DNA from: Pseudomonadota bacterium
Lineage (GTDB): Bacteria > Myxococcota_A > Polyangia > Polyangiales > Polyangiaceae
Assembly (NCBI GenBank): GCA_023428245.1
Contig: JAEYYX010000115.1
Coordinates: 1-37,007, forward strand
DNA: 37,007 nucleotides
Reading direction: 5' to 3'
The notes under the pieces are model-generated. The model did no database searches. It was given only the letters and a program-made list of their open reading frames with translations, and had not been told where the DNA came from. The position numbers and the translations under genes are program-made. This document shows positions 14,601 to 22,886 of the stretch, piece by piece; within the stretch, counting starts at the first letter, position 1; each line of letters opens with the position of its first letter.

Positions 14601-16019
14601 TCAAAATGCGTTGCTCCGAACCTTCCTGCCGAAGACCGTCAGGAAGATGATCCGGAGGTCGAGCATCAAGTCCCAGTTGTGAATGTAGTAGAGATCGTGC
14701 TCGAGGCGCTTCTCCATCTTGTAAATGGCCTCGGTCTCGCCACGCCAGCCGTTCACCTGAGCCCAGCCGGTAATGCCCGGCTTGACCTTGTGACGCAGCA
14801 TGTAGCGGTGAATCTTCGATCGGTAGAGCTCGTTGTGGGCGACGGCATGCGGGCGCGGTCCCACGATCGACATGTGCCCGGCGATTACGTTCAAGAACTG
14901 GGGCAGCTCGTCGAGGGAGGTGCGCCGGAGGAAGGCGCCGAACGGCGTCACACGACTGTCGTTCTTCGAGGCCTGAGTCACCTTGTCGCCATCTTCGCTC
15001 ACGGTCATGGTTCGGAACTTGATGACCGGGATTTTTTCGCCGTTCAGCCCATAGCGCCGCTGCACGAAGAAGACCGAGCCCGGCGAGGTCACCTTCACCA
15101 AGATAGCGATCACGATCATCGGAATCGCGATGATGAGCAGGATCAGCGACCCAATCAGGAGGTCCTCGAGCCGCTTGACCCAGCCGCCGAGACCACGGAA
15201 CGGCGAATCGAGGATCCCGACGACAGGGACGTCACCGACCATGGTCCACTGAGCGTGAAGCATGTCGAAGACGAAGAAGTCTCCGACCACGTTCACTGTG
15301 GCCGTCGTATCGGACAGACGTTCGATCAAATCGGAGATACGCGACTCCGCCCGAAGCGGGAGCGCGATGTAAACGTAATCGATCGATCCGGCTCGCACAT
15401 CGGAGACGAGCTGGTCCGCGCCTCCCCGGAACTCAACATCCACGCCAGTGATCTCGTAGCGCCGTGAGGGAATTCGGTCGTCATAAAAGCCAACCAGGCG
15501 CACGCCCTGCGCGGGCTCGCGAAGCTGATCCACGAGCCTTTGCGCGGTGCGCGTCATGCCGACGATGACTCCGGTTCGAACGCTCCGCCCGCTCTTGCGC
15601 AGACGGTAGAGCACGCCGCGAATGATCATGCGGCCAGTGCACATGAGCACCGGCGCCAGGACGAACCACCCCGCGCTCACGACGCGCGAATAGACCTGGC
15701 TCTGTTTCGCGAGAAACGCCGCCAGAAGCAGGACCGGGATCGTCGCGAGCCAGGTTCCGAGCGCAAGCGTGAGTTCCCGAGCCAGCGGTACGCCTCCCCA
15801 GGAACGGTAGAGACGATTGACCTCGGAGATGAAATAGAAAGCGAGGAGACAAACGCAAAGCGCGACAGTGTCCTGGTCTCTCCAGACCTGCCCGTAGATC
15901 TGGATCATGAGCAGGAGCGATAAACCCACCATCACCGCGTCATTGATCCGCTGGACGGCAGGAATGATCGACGTGGAATCACGAAAGAATGCTCCTCGAA
16001 ATTTCCCGCCTTGCTCCAT
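14601..16019 (-). CDS. Initiating polyprenyl-phosphate sugar phosphotransferase (WcaJ/WbaP family)
   Basis: The 472-residue enzyme would start each repeat unit by moving a hexose-1-phosphate, typically glucose or galactose, from its UDP-sugar to undecaprenyl phosphate. Four N-terminal membrane helices (within about 25-145) precede a Rossmann-like domain (RTGVIVGMTRTAQRLV onward) and a fifth hydrophobic segment (LIGSLILLIIAIPMIVIAIL). The C-terminal catalytic domain has FFVQRRYGLNGE, IKFRTM, RRTSLDELPQFLNV, MSIVGPRPHA, VKPGITGWAQVNGWRGET and the final DLRIIFLTVF. HNELYRSKIHRYMLRHKVKPG is close to the WcaJ subgroup (glucose transfer), though specificity is inference. It is first in a leftward operon of four genes. 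The start ATG has only a weak GAGA upstream. Confidence 0.93.
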   Translation of the reverse strand: MEQGGKFRGAFFRDSTSIIPAVQRINDAVMVGLSLLLMIQIYGQVWRDQDTVALCVCLLAFYFISEVNRLYRSWGGVPLARELTLALGTWLATIPVLLLAAFLAKQSQVYSRVVSAGWFVLAPVLMCTGRMIIRGVLYRLRKSGRSVRTGVIVGMTRTAQRLVDQLREPAQGVRLVGFYDDRIPSRRYEITGVDVEFRGGADQLVSDVRAGSIDYVYIALPLRAESRISDLIERLSDTTATVNVVGDFFVFDMLHAQWTMVGDVPVVGILDSPFRGLGGWVKRLEDLLIGSLILLIIAIPMIVIAILVKVTSPGSVFFVQRRYGLNGEKIPVIKFRTMTVSEDGDKVTQASKNDSRVTPFGAFLRRTSLDELPQFLNVIAGHMSIVGPRPHAVAHNELYRSKIHRYMLRHKVKPGITGWAQVNGWRGETEAIYKMEKRLEHDLYYIHNWDLMLDLRIIFLTVFGRKVRSNAF

Positions 16020-16192
16020 ATTTGTTTCTCAGATGCCGACTTCGGGCCCACTCTCGTGTCGCGCCCTAGACGGCTCGATCCCAAGGTATCGCTCGGGACT
16101 TTACAAGGGCACAGGTCCAAAAATAAAGGTACGAATTGCGGAAGGTTCCGGAAAGGGGGGCTCCGTCCCCGCTTGAAAGAGCGCGAGTGAAC

Positions 16193-16209
16193 GGCGAGCG
16201 ACTCTCGCC
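16193..16209. terminator. Hairpin after the PhzF-family gene
   Basis: GGCGAG and CTCGCC form a perfect 6-bp stem around CGACT, ten bases past the stop of the leftward gene at 16219. No U-run follows, so this is a weak terminator candidate. Confidence 0.3.
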
Positions 16210-16218
16210 GGCGGCGTC

Positions 16219-17124
16219 TCAGGCGTAAATCGTCCCGGTGCCCATGCCGACGCAGGGTCCACCCACGCGCAAGTCGCGCAGAACCCCGTCCCAGTGCGAG
16301 TAGCTCACGTGCAGGGTGCTCTTCCGGCCCAGCTCGGTCCCTTGGCTCAGGATGGCGTGGGTTCCGGAGGCGACGTTCCCGAGACCATGGCGGAGGGTGT
16401 ACCCGATCAGCGGGCCACAAGCCTCCTCAGAAGCGGGCTCCTCGAAGACGCCGAGAGAGGGCGTGAAGGCACGGAGCTGCGCCAAATAGCCGGGCGGAGT
16501 CCCCTTGAGGGCGAATGCCAAGAGGTTCGGTGCCTCGAATCGCTGCAAAGTCCGCTCCCAGATACTCTCGCGGAGCTTGATCTTGGCGAGGGAGCTCGCG
16601 TTCTTCAGCGGCACCATCACGTAGGGCACGCCCCCGCTTGCGACTTCGAGAGGCCCTTCCGCGAGTTCATCCGGCCGAAGCGACAGAACCGCCGCGATCG
16701 TTTCACGCTCCGGAAATGTTCCGCCAAAGGTCGGTAGCTCTTGGCGCACGGAATAGACGCGGGCCGAATAGGCGACAGACACCGGGGCCTCGTCCTGCTC
16801 GAGGATGATGCGCGTGGAGGGCGCCGACGCCCGCGCGGGTTCGACCGAGCCACCCTGCAGTACGAAGACCGTGGCGATCGTCGGTAGCCCCGCGCCGTTC
16901 AGCTCGACACCCGGAGTGAATACGCGGACCTTCGCCTGCGCCCCCTCGTTCGAAGCCGGAAGCACAAACGCGGTGCGCGGGAAGCCGAGCTCCCGCGCGA
17001 TGAGCTGCATCGAGTCGCCGTCAAGGCCCGTCGAATCGGGGAAGACCGCGACGGTTTTCCCGCAAAATGGCTGCTCCGCGAAGACGTTGACGATCTGGTA
17101 GGTCCGTGGAGCGCGCCCGAGCAT
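16219..17124 (-). CDS. PhzF-family protein with altered active site
   Basis: The 301-residue product has the PhzF/diaminopimelate-epimerase-like layout of two similar halves: YQIVNVFAEQPF at the N-terminus, ELGFPRTAFVLP, VFTPGVELNGAGLPT, and the second-half segment RAFTPSLGVFEEPAS with CGPLIGY. In PhzF the catalytic Glu sits in a SET motif, a conserved His in GHPT and an Asp in EDPATGSA. Here these are PRT (Arg50), GLPT (Leu80) and EEPASEEA. The GNP motif is also replaced by CGK. Isomerase activity of the PhzF kind is thus unlikely, although the frame is intact. The ATG at 17124 is used; a GTG at 17145 is in frame and neither has a clear ribosome site. No phenazine genes are nearby. Confidence 0.85.
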   Translation of the reverse strand: MLGRAPRTYQIVNVFAEQPFCGKTVAVFPDSTGLDGDSMQLIARELGFPRTAFVLPASNEGAQAKVRVFTPGVELNGAGLPTIATVFVLQGGSVEPARASAPSTRIILEQDEAPVSVAYSARVYSVRQELPTFGGTFPERETIAAVLSLRPDELAEGPLEVASGGVPYVMVPLKNASSLAKIKLRESIWERTLQRFEAPNLLAFALKGTPPGYLAQLRAFTPSLGVFEEPASEEACGPLIGYTLRHGLGNVASGTHAILSQGTELGRKSTLHVSYSHWDGVLRDLRVGGPCVGMGTGTIYA

Positions 17125-17175
17125 AGGGAGCCGGTCTTTTACCACGTATGGCCCCGATCCTACACAGGGAAAGAG

Positions 17176-17194
17176 AGCCCCGCCTCGGGGGGCT
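17176..17194. terminator. G/C hairpin between two leftward genes
   Basis: AGCCCCG (17176-17182) can pair with CGGGG-GG-CT (17186-17194) around CCT, with a two-base bulge. It lies past the stop of the dCMP-deaminase-type gene at 17241 in its direction of transcription. Stem quality is moderate and no U-run follows. Confidence 0.3.
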
Positions 17195-17240
17195 TCGCCG
17201 CAGCGCTCTCAGGCGAGCTGAGGCTGCCTGACGGGCCCGG

Positions 17241-17699
17241 TCACAGCGCGTCTTCCCGCGGGATACGGCGAATCCGAATATTCGCTTCCTCGAGCATCTC
17301 CTGGCTCAGCTCGAAATCGTCGCGCCAGCGCTCAGGAACCTCGAGCTCGGCCGGGTAGACGACCTCGACAATCCCTGCTTGAACGAGAGATCGCGCGCAG
17401 CGCGTACACGGAGGCCAGGTCACGAACATCGTGCAACCGGACAGTGACACGCCAATCCGCGCCGCATGGAGAATTGCGTTCTCTTCTGCGTGACAAATCA
17501 GCGGGTACTTCAGAGCGCGGTCCGTCAGGCGCTGATTCGTGTCCTCAATCCCCCGAGGCAGCCCATTGAAGCCCGTACTTCGGATCTCACGATCGGCTCC
17601 TACCACGACGCACCCGACCTGTGTCGACGGATCTTTGCTCCACGCGGCGATATGGCTCGCTAGAGCGAGGAATCGCCGATCCCATTTGTAACTCGTCAT
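17241..17699 (-). CDS. dCMP deaminase family protein (ComEB-like)
   Basis: This 152-residue cytidine/deoxycytidylate deaminase-fold protein has all zinc and catalytic residues: His70 and Glu72 in CHAEENAIL, and Cys98 and Cys101 in WPPCTRC. It begins WDRRFLALASHIAAWSKDPSTQVG, the usual N-terminal helix of dCMP deaminases. GFNGLPRG is the family's substrate-loop motif. It should deaminate dCMP to dUMP for thymidylate synthesis, in the cytoplasm. It is a single gene with its ATG back to back with the 183-base leader of the lipoprotein gene at 17883. Confidence 0.92.
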   Translation of the reverse strand: MTSYKWDRRFLALASHIAAWSKDPSTQVGCVVVGADREIRSTGFNGLPRGIEDTNQRLTDRALKYPLICHAEENAILHAARIGVSLSGCTMFVTWPPCTRCARSLVQAGIVEVVYPAELEVPERWRDDFELSQEMLEEANIRIRRIPREDAL

Positions 17700-17743
17700 T
17701 TGTTTGTATTTCGTGAGACTAGTGTGCAGCTAGACGCAAGTAA

Positions 17744-17765
17744 CCTGTCAGGAAAAAGGGACAGG
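17744..17765. promoter_or_regulatory. Inverted repeat CCTGTC-N10-GACAGG
   Basis: Six-base perfect arms flank AGGAAAAAGG in the region between the divergent deaminase and SMP-30-type lipoprotein genes. The spacing and position would suit an operator or a leader hairpin; no regulator is identified. Confidence 0.35.
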
Positions 17766-17841
17766 TGCGGCCTATCAGAGCCGCTCACGGCCGGAAAGAC
17801 CTCGACTTGCCGGAGCCGTCTGCTTTCATGGCCTGCCAAGA

Positions 17842-17861
17842 AGTACCCACCTTTGGGTACT
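17842..17861. promoter_or_regulatory. Perfect 8-bp hairpin before the SMP-30-type lipoprotein
   Basis: AGTACCCA and TGGGTACT pair perfectly around a CCTT loop. It ends 21 bases before the ATG at 17883. A 10-base palindrome CTCTCGAGAG (17868-17877) follows and overlaps the likely ribosome binding site GAGAG, so the leader may control translation. Confidence 0.5.
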
Positions 17862-17882
17862 GTATGGCTCTCGAGAGAAAAA

Positions 17883-19136
17883 ATGCGCAAATCCCTTGGC
17901 TTCCTTCTGTTTGGCTGCTTCGCACTGTCGGTCGCTTGCTCTTCTGAACCCGGTACCCCTGATGGGTCGGGCGGCTCTGGCAATCCGGGCTCCGGTGGTG
18001 CCGATCCGGGCGCTGGCGGAAACAATCCTGGCGCCGGCGGAGATCAGATCTCGGGAGGCAGCGAGTCCGGAGGCGGACCAAACGGGAGCGGCGGAGCCAG
18101 TGGCGGCGACGGGAGCGGCGGAGTGCCGACGGCGGGAACCGGAGGCGGAGGCGATAGCGCAGGAGGCGCCCCGAGCGGCGGAGCTTCCGGCGGAACAGGA
18201 GGCACCCCCGGGGGCACCCGCTTCGCGTGTCCCTCCGGCTCGGAGAACCTGACGCCGACGCTGGGGGCTGCAACGATCGCACCGGGTACCTTGCCTGCGA
18301 TGCCGAGCAGCTGGAACTCGATCGTCGAAGGGCCCGTCTGGCGCGAGGGGAAGCTCTACTTCTCTCAGATGCGCGACTACGGACCGCTCAATCCGTCTCG
18401 GCTCATGGCCTACGACGGCTCGACCTTCTCCGAGCTGATCCCGATCGTCGTCGACGCCCAAGATCCACAACTGATCCTCTCCCACGCAGGGACGAACGGA
18501 CTCGCCCTGGGCGGTGATGGAAAGCTGTACGGCGCGAGCCATCTGGTGGGCGGGATCGTGAGCTTCGATCTCAGCGCGACACCTCCCACTTCAACGACCG
18601 TCATCGCTCAGTTCGAAGGCGCCCGTCTCAACTCGCCGAACGATCTCGCGATTCGAAGCGACGGGACGATCTACTTCAGCGACCCTGATTGGCAGTGCAT
18701 GGGCGGGGAGTGCCCCCAGACAAAGAACCGCGTCTACTCCTATTCGAGCGGCGCGCTCAAGGAGATCCCGACGGACCACATGAAGCCGAACGGGGTGTCG
18801 CTGTCGCCGGACGAAGCTTGGCTCTACGTCGCAGGGGACGGGACGATGGTGCGGTACCCGGTGATGGGTGACTCCGTCGGAACCGCCGAGCCCTTCGGAA
18901 ATGTGACGGGCGGCGACGGCATGGCCATCGACTGCGCCGGAAATATCTACGTAGCTGCGAACGGAAGCGTACAGGTTCTCTCCAAGGACGGAGCCCCTCT
19001 CGGAACCATCACCGCGCTCGGCCAAGCCACCAACGCTGCCTTCGGTGGCGCCGACTCAAAGACCCTCTATATCACCGTCATGCAGCCCGCCGGAATCTAC
19101 CAGATCGACGTGGGCGTACCTGGCTACCCCTACTGA
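17883..19136 (+). CDS. SMP-30/gluconolactonase-like beta-propeller lipoprotein
   Basis: The 417-residue protein starts with a lipoprotein signal whose lipobox LSVAC places the lipid on Cys19; this fixes the ATG at 17883, which has GAGAG five bases upstream. Residues 20 to about 115 are a low-complexity Gly/Ser/Ala linker. The rest is an SMP-30/gluconolactonase/LRE-like propeller: EGPVWREGKLYFSQ, GTNGLALGGDGKLYGA, SPNDLAIRSDGTIYFSDP, KPNGVSLSPDEAWLYVAG and GDGMAIDCAGNIYVA. The conserved Glu, Asn and Asp of these blades bind the divalent metal in the family. It may hydrolyse a sugar lactone or related ester at the cell surface or in the periplasm. The substrate is unknown. It probably ends its transcript at the hairpin at 19139. 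Confidence 0.9.
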   Translation: MRKSLGFLLFGCFALSVACSSEPGTPDGSGGSGNPGSGGADPGAGGNNPGAGGDQISGGSESGGGPNGSGGASGGDGSGGVPTAGTGGGGDSAGGAPSGGASGGTGGTPGGTRFACPSGSENLTPTLGAATIAPGTLPAMPSSWNSIVEGPVWREGKLYFSQMRDYGPLNPSRLMAYDGSTFSELIPIVVDAQDPQLILSHAGTNGLALGGDGKLYGASHLVGGIVSFDLSATPPTSTTVIAQFEGARLNSPNDLAIRSDGTIYFSDPDWQCMGGECPQTKNRVYSYSSGALKEIPTDHMKPNGVSLSPDEAWLYVAGDGTMVRYPVMGDSVGTAEPFGNVTGGDGMAIDCAGNIYVAANGSVQVLSKDGAPLGTITALGQATNAAFGGADSKTLYITVMQPAGIYQIDVGVPGYPY

Positions 19137-19138
19137 AA

Positions 19139-19154
19139 GGCCAGGAGTCTGGCC
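19139..19154. terminator. Hairpin just after the SMP-30-type lipoprotein stop
   Basis: GGCCAG and CTGGCC form a perfect 6-bp stem around GAGT, starting two bases past the TGA at 19136. No U-run follows. Its position suggests a terminator or 3' end stabiliser. Confidence 0.4.
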
Positions 19155-19207
19155 GCTCCACCCGAGGGGCCGCGGCTCAAAAGTCGTGATATCCTTTGCT
19201 GCTTCGC

Positions 19208-20878
19208 ATGCCGTATCCCGATCCGAGCCGAATGGGCGAGTGGAACGCCGAGTCTGTGGACGGCGGTGAACCAAGCGACATCCGGAGTCCGGAATGCGAT
19301 CAGCTCATAGGCGCGCTCCTCGCGCGCCTCCCCGGCTTCCTATACACACTCGATCGAAACCTCGTCTTCACCTCCTCGCAAGGCGCCGGGCTCGCCCAGA
19401 TCCATCTCCGAGAGGGCGAGCTCATCGGGCGCCGCGTAACAGAACTGTGGAGGACGGAATGTCCGGAGTACGAGCCGATGGCGTGCCACCTGCGCGCGCT
19501 CGAAGGTCATGTGGAGCACTACCGCGACGTCTGCTTCGGCCGCGTCCTTGAGTACGAAATTCGGCCGCTCCGCGGACCTAGCGGAAACGTCGTCGGCGTG
19601 ATCGGGGTCGGTCTCGACGTCACGGAGTGCGAGGAAGCACGAAAAAACGAGTCGCGCCTTCTGAACGAGCTCGTTCACGCTCGCAAGGTCGAGGCACTCG
19701 GCCAGCTCGCGAGCGGGGTGGCCCACGACTTTAACAATTTGCTCACCTGCATCATGGGCAGCCTTTCCCTCATTGAAAGGAGCGCTCAGGGCAACGAAAA
19801 CATTCTTCGCTACAGCGCCGAGGCGAGCGCGGCCGTTGACAGGGCTGCTGACCTGACTCGGCAGCTCCTCACCTTCGGCCGAAAACAATCGAGCGCGCCG
19901 AGACCGCTTTGCGCATGCGCCCTCGTCGCACGCACCCGCGGAATTTTGGAGCGCCTTGTCACCGAAAACATTCGGCTCGAGGTCGAGCTTGCCTCGGACC
20001 TTTGGTGCGTGCGCGCCGACCCGAGCCAGATCGAGCAAGCGCTGATCAATCTCGTCGTCAATGCCCGCGACGCCATCATCGGGACAGGCACGATTCGAAT
20101 CAGCACTCGGAACGTGCGCCTCGAAGCGGCCCCGCCTTTCTGCTCCAAACCCATCGGCCCTGGCGACTACGTCGAAATCGAAGTCGAAGATACAGGCACT
20201 GGCATTTCCGACAGCCTCAAAGAACGCCTCTTTCAGCCCTTCTTCACGACGAAGGACGTCGGACGCGGCACAGGCCTCGGCCTTTTCGCGGTCTCAACTG
20301 CTGCCCACCACGCTGGCGGCGCCGTCGCGCTCGAATCCAAGCTCGGGAAGGGTTCATCGTTCCGCATCTACCTCCCCGCGGAAAGGGAGCTCCGGACAAG
20401 CGAGGTTTCGAGCCCCGAGACTCAGCCTGTTCCCGGTGATCTGCCGATTGGCAACGAGACGATCCTCGTGGCGGAAGGTGAGCCTCTCTTGCTTGAGCTC
20501 GCAACCGTCACCCTGCAGAAGCTCGGCTATCGCGTCCTGCCTTGCCGGACCGCATCCGAGGCTCTCCAGAGCGTCGAGCAGCACCATGGACCGATCGATC
20601 TCATTTTCACGGACGTTGTGATGCCGGAGATGAGTGGGAAGGCTCTGGTCGACAGGATCGTCTCACGACATCCAGAGACCCGCGCGCTCTTCTGTTCTGG
20701 ATATGGAGAAGCGATCGTCTCCAGCCAAGGGATCGTCGGTATCTCCTCCCACTACCTCGAGAAGCCGTATCGCCCGAGTGACCTTGCCCGAAAAATTCGC
20801 TCGATCCTGGACGAGCCAATAGTGAATTCCTCCGCGCGAGCTCCGTCTTCGCCGACCGGTGACACCGTGCGCCCATAA
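19208..20878 (+). CDS. Soluble PAS hybrid histidine kinase
   Basis: The 556-residue protein has a PAS-type sensor (about 35-145, ending VIGVGLDVTE), a HisKA domain with the phospho-accepting His173 in GVAHDFNNLL, a HATPase domain (NLVVNARDA, EDTGTGIS, GRGTGLGLF) and a C-terminal receiver (417-540). Asp469 in FTDVVMP is the phospho-acceptor and the Lys of EKPY is present. The receiver's acidic pair is unusual: VAEGEP replaces VVDDEP, so the first Asp is Glu and the second Gly. No membrane helix is seen, so the signal is cytosolic. ATG at 19208 is taken; TTG 19196 and ATG 19232 are alternatives without better ribosome sites. No partner DNA-binding regulator is adjacent, which makes it an orphan. 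Confidence 0.9.
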   Translation: MPYPDPSRMGEWNAESVDGGEPSDIRSPECDQLIGALLARLPGFLYTLDRNLVFTSSQGAGLAQIHLREGELIGRRVTELWRTECPEYEPMACHLRALEGHVEHYRDVCFGRVLEYEIRPLRGPSGNVVGVIGVGLDVTECEEARKNESRLLNELVHARKVEALGQLASGVAHDFNNLLTCIMGSLSLIERSAQGNENILRYSAEASAAVDRAADLTRQLLTFGRKQSSAPRPLCACALVARTRGILERLVTENIRLEVELASDLWCVRADPSQIEQALINLVVNARDAIIGTGTIRISTRNVRLEAAPPFCSKPIGPGDYVEIEVEDTGTGISDSLKERLFQPFFTTKDVGRGTGLGLFAVSTAAHHAGGAVALESKLGKGSSFRIYLPAERELRTSEVSSPETQPVPGDLPIGNETILVAEGEPLLLELATVTLQKLGYRVLPCRTASEALQSVEQHHGPIDLIFTDVVMPEMSGKALVDRIVSRHPETRALFCSGYGEAIVSSQGIVGISSHYLEKPYRPSDLARKIRSILDEPIVNSSARAPSSPTGDTVRP

Positions 20879-21000
20879 ATCTCTCCCAGTAGACGTCGCT
20901 CGAGCGTGCAAGATGGGCTGATGTGATTTATACGAACGCTCAGAATATCGGAAGGGGCCCCGCGAAACTGCGCGTCGGGCCAGCGAGGGGAACTGAAAAG

Positions 21001-22827
21001 GTGAAAAGAAGCGCCACGTGGGCTTGGCTCACAATCGTGAGCGTGAGCGCTTGCTCCGAATCCAGTTCAGACGCGCCCCAGACGGGCGGGATGCCGAACG
21101 AGCTCTTCGGCGCTGGCGGTCGAACCGTCTTGAGTTCAGGCGGGCGCGCACCCGAAGAAGATGACGGCGCCTTGGGTGGTGAGCCGTACCTCGGCGGGGA
21201 GACCGGGGCGGGAGGTCGCAAGGCCAGCTCGGGAGGCTCGGAGATGGGTGGAGAGTCCTCGTCGGGGGGCGGTGATGCGGACGATGACGGCGCAGGCGGA
21301 GTGATCGCGAGCGGCGGAGGTGCGGGAGGCGAACCAGCGATCGGCGGCAGCAGCACGGGCGGAGACGGGAGCGGCGGCAGCCCGGCGGCTCTGGAGCCCG
21401 ACGCGGGGTTCATCGAAGTGATCGGGAGACGGTATGCCTCGAATGGTCTGACACAGATGACCCCGACCCATCGCGTCTTCTACTCCTTTCATCCTTCGGA
21501 CCTCGGAAAAGACGCGCCCCTCGCCGTCTTCTTCAATGGGGGACCAGGCTCATCCACCGCTACCTTGATGGGCATGAGCACTGCGCCAAGAACTCTCGAC
21601 CCTCACCTCACGGGCGCGGCGCAGGGGAGCGTTCCGAACCCGGTCTCTTGGACGCGCGGCATGCACGTCTTGTACATCGACGCGCCCTCGACCGGATTTT
21701 CTTACACTCTGCCGCCACCGGACGGCCCGGAGGTAGACGCTGGGATTGACCTCGACCGCGAGGCAGGAGTCTTCGTTGAAGTGCTGCTCGCTTTCCTCGA
21801 AAAGCACAGCGAACTCGCCTGCAACCAGGTCATCTTGGTGGGTGAGAGCTACGGCGGCACACGCGCGACCTTGATGCTTCAGCACCTGCTCTTCCCGGAG
21901 CGCCTCGAACAAACATCATGGATTTACGTCGACCCTGAGCTCACCTCGAAGATTCGTGAGCACGAGTCGAACACGACAAACTGTCACGGAGGCGAAGTGC
22001 TTCCGCTCCAGGAGCAGTTCAACGCTCAAGTTCTCATCCAGCCGGTTGTGCTCGGGAGGGTGCAATGGGACCGAAATAGCCCGGACCCGTCGGTGTGCCT
22101 GAGCGGTGGAAGTTATGATGACTATCAATGCGACAAGCCACGGGGCTACATGAACGCCGTCTGGGCCGATATCGCGCGCAAGTTGACGACCTTAGGTACG
22201 CTCGAGGATTTTCTCGGCGTCGATCCACAGCAGATCGAGTGGTTCTACGCAGACCAGCGCCTCCTCGCCTACGGAAAGTCCCCCGCGTTCGCGCCGCGTC
22301 CGCTCGAGCTCGAGGAGGTCTTCGGCCTTCTCAACTCTAAGGACGCTTATCACTTGGACGACAACGAAGAGGTCCGCAACGCCCGTCGACATCCCGCTCG
22401 CTGGTGGGACGATCCCCGGATCGCGCCGCAGTTCCTCGAGAATCTCCGCACCGTCAAGACGCTGATCACGAACGCCCCCTACGACATGGTCGTCGAGTCG
22501 ACGGCCATCATTCGGGGCATCGAGAACATGCCGTCCGTCGTCAGCTCGATCCAGAGAATCCCCGATCCGGTTGCGCCGCGAGGCGGCTGGTACGAGATCA
22601 CGTATTTGGATGGCCATCGAGTGCACATCCGAATGCCCACTTATGAGGCCGCTGGTCATTGTGTGACTTTGTTCGCGAGCGGCGATCTCCTCTATGACGT
22701 GATGTCTCTCCTCGAAGACTCGGCTCCGCCTCCAGCTCCCGAGGAGCCCGCGCTGGCCCGAAAACAGCGGGTGTTCGAGCCCCCGCCGAGTGAGCGACTC
22801 GCTTCCGAGACCTATCTCGGCCCGTGA
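21001..22827 (+). CDS. S10 serine-carboxypeptidase-like lipoprotein
   Basis: The 608-residue protein starts at GTG 21001, where a lipobox SVSAC puts the lipid on Cys18 and a GAGGGGA lies upstream; the frame runs from 20923 without a signal. Residues 19 to about 135 are a Gly/Ser/Glu/Asp-rich linker. The catalytic part is of the alpha/beta-hydrolase S10 family: FFNGGPGSS forms the oxyanion region, YIDAPSTGFSY follows, Ser283 lies in GESYGG, and Asp495 (NAPYD) and His553 (AAGHCV) complete the triad. The family cleaves C-terminal residues from peptides at acid pH, and some members are acyltransferases. As a lipoprotein it should act outside the cytoplasm. A 30-residue tail after the triad is Pro/Glu-rich. 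Eukaryotic-type S10 enzymes are uncommon in bacteria but known in soil bacteria. Confidence 0.9.
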   Translation: MKRSATWAWLTIVSVSACSESSSDAPQTGGMPNELFGAGGRTVLSSGGRAPEEDDGALGGEPYLGGETGAGGRKASSGGSEMGGESSSGGGDADDDGAGGVIASGGGAGGEPAIGGSSTGGDGSGGSPAALEPDAGFIEVIGRRYASNGLTQMTPTHRVFYSFHPSDLGKDAPLAVFFNGGPGSSTATLMGMSTAPRTLDPHLTGAAQGSVPNPVSWTRGMHVLYIDAPSTGFSYTLPPPDGPEVDAGIDLDREAGVFVEVLLAFLEKHSELACNQVILVGESYGGTRATLMLQHLLFPERLEQTSWIYVDPELTSKIREHESNTTNCHGGEVLPLQEQFNAQVLIQPVVLGRVQWDRNSPDPSVCLSGGSYDDYQCDKPRGYMNAVWADIARKLTTLGTLEDFLGVDPQQIEWFYADQRLLAYGKSPAFAPRPLELEEVFGLLNSKDAYHLDDNEEVRNARRHPARWWDDPRIAPQFLENLRTVKTLITNAPYDMVVESTAIIRGIENMPSVVSSIQRIPDPVAPRGGWYEITYLDGHRVHIRMPTYEAAGHCVTLFASGDLLYDVMSLLEDSAPPPAPEEPALARKQRVFEPPPSERLASETYLGP

Positions 22828-22886
22828 GCACAGGCCGTCGACAACTTGGCCCTCATCGTCATTGCGAGCTAGGTCCTTTGAGATCT

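Noticed and set aside
18000..18220. Gly-rich coding repeats as PE-PGRS or collagen-like proteins
   Set aside because: There is no PE domain and no regular G-X-Y triplet; the stretch is a linker between a lipobox and a propeller domain.
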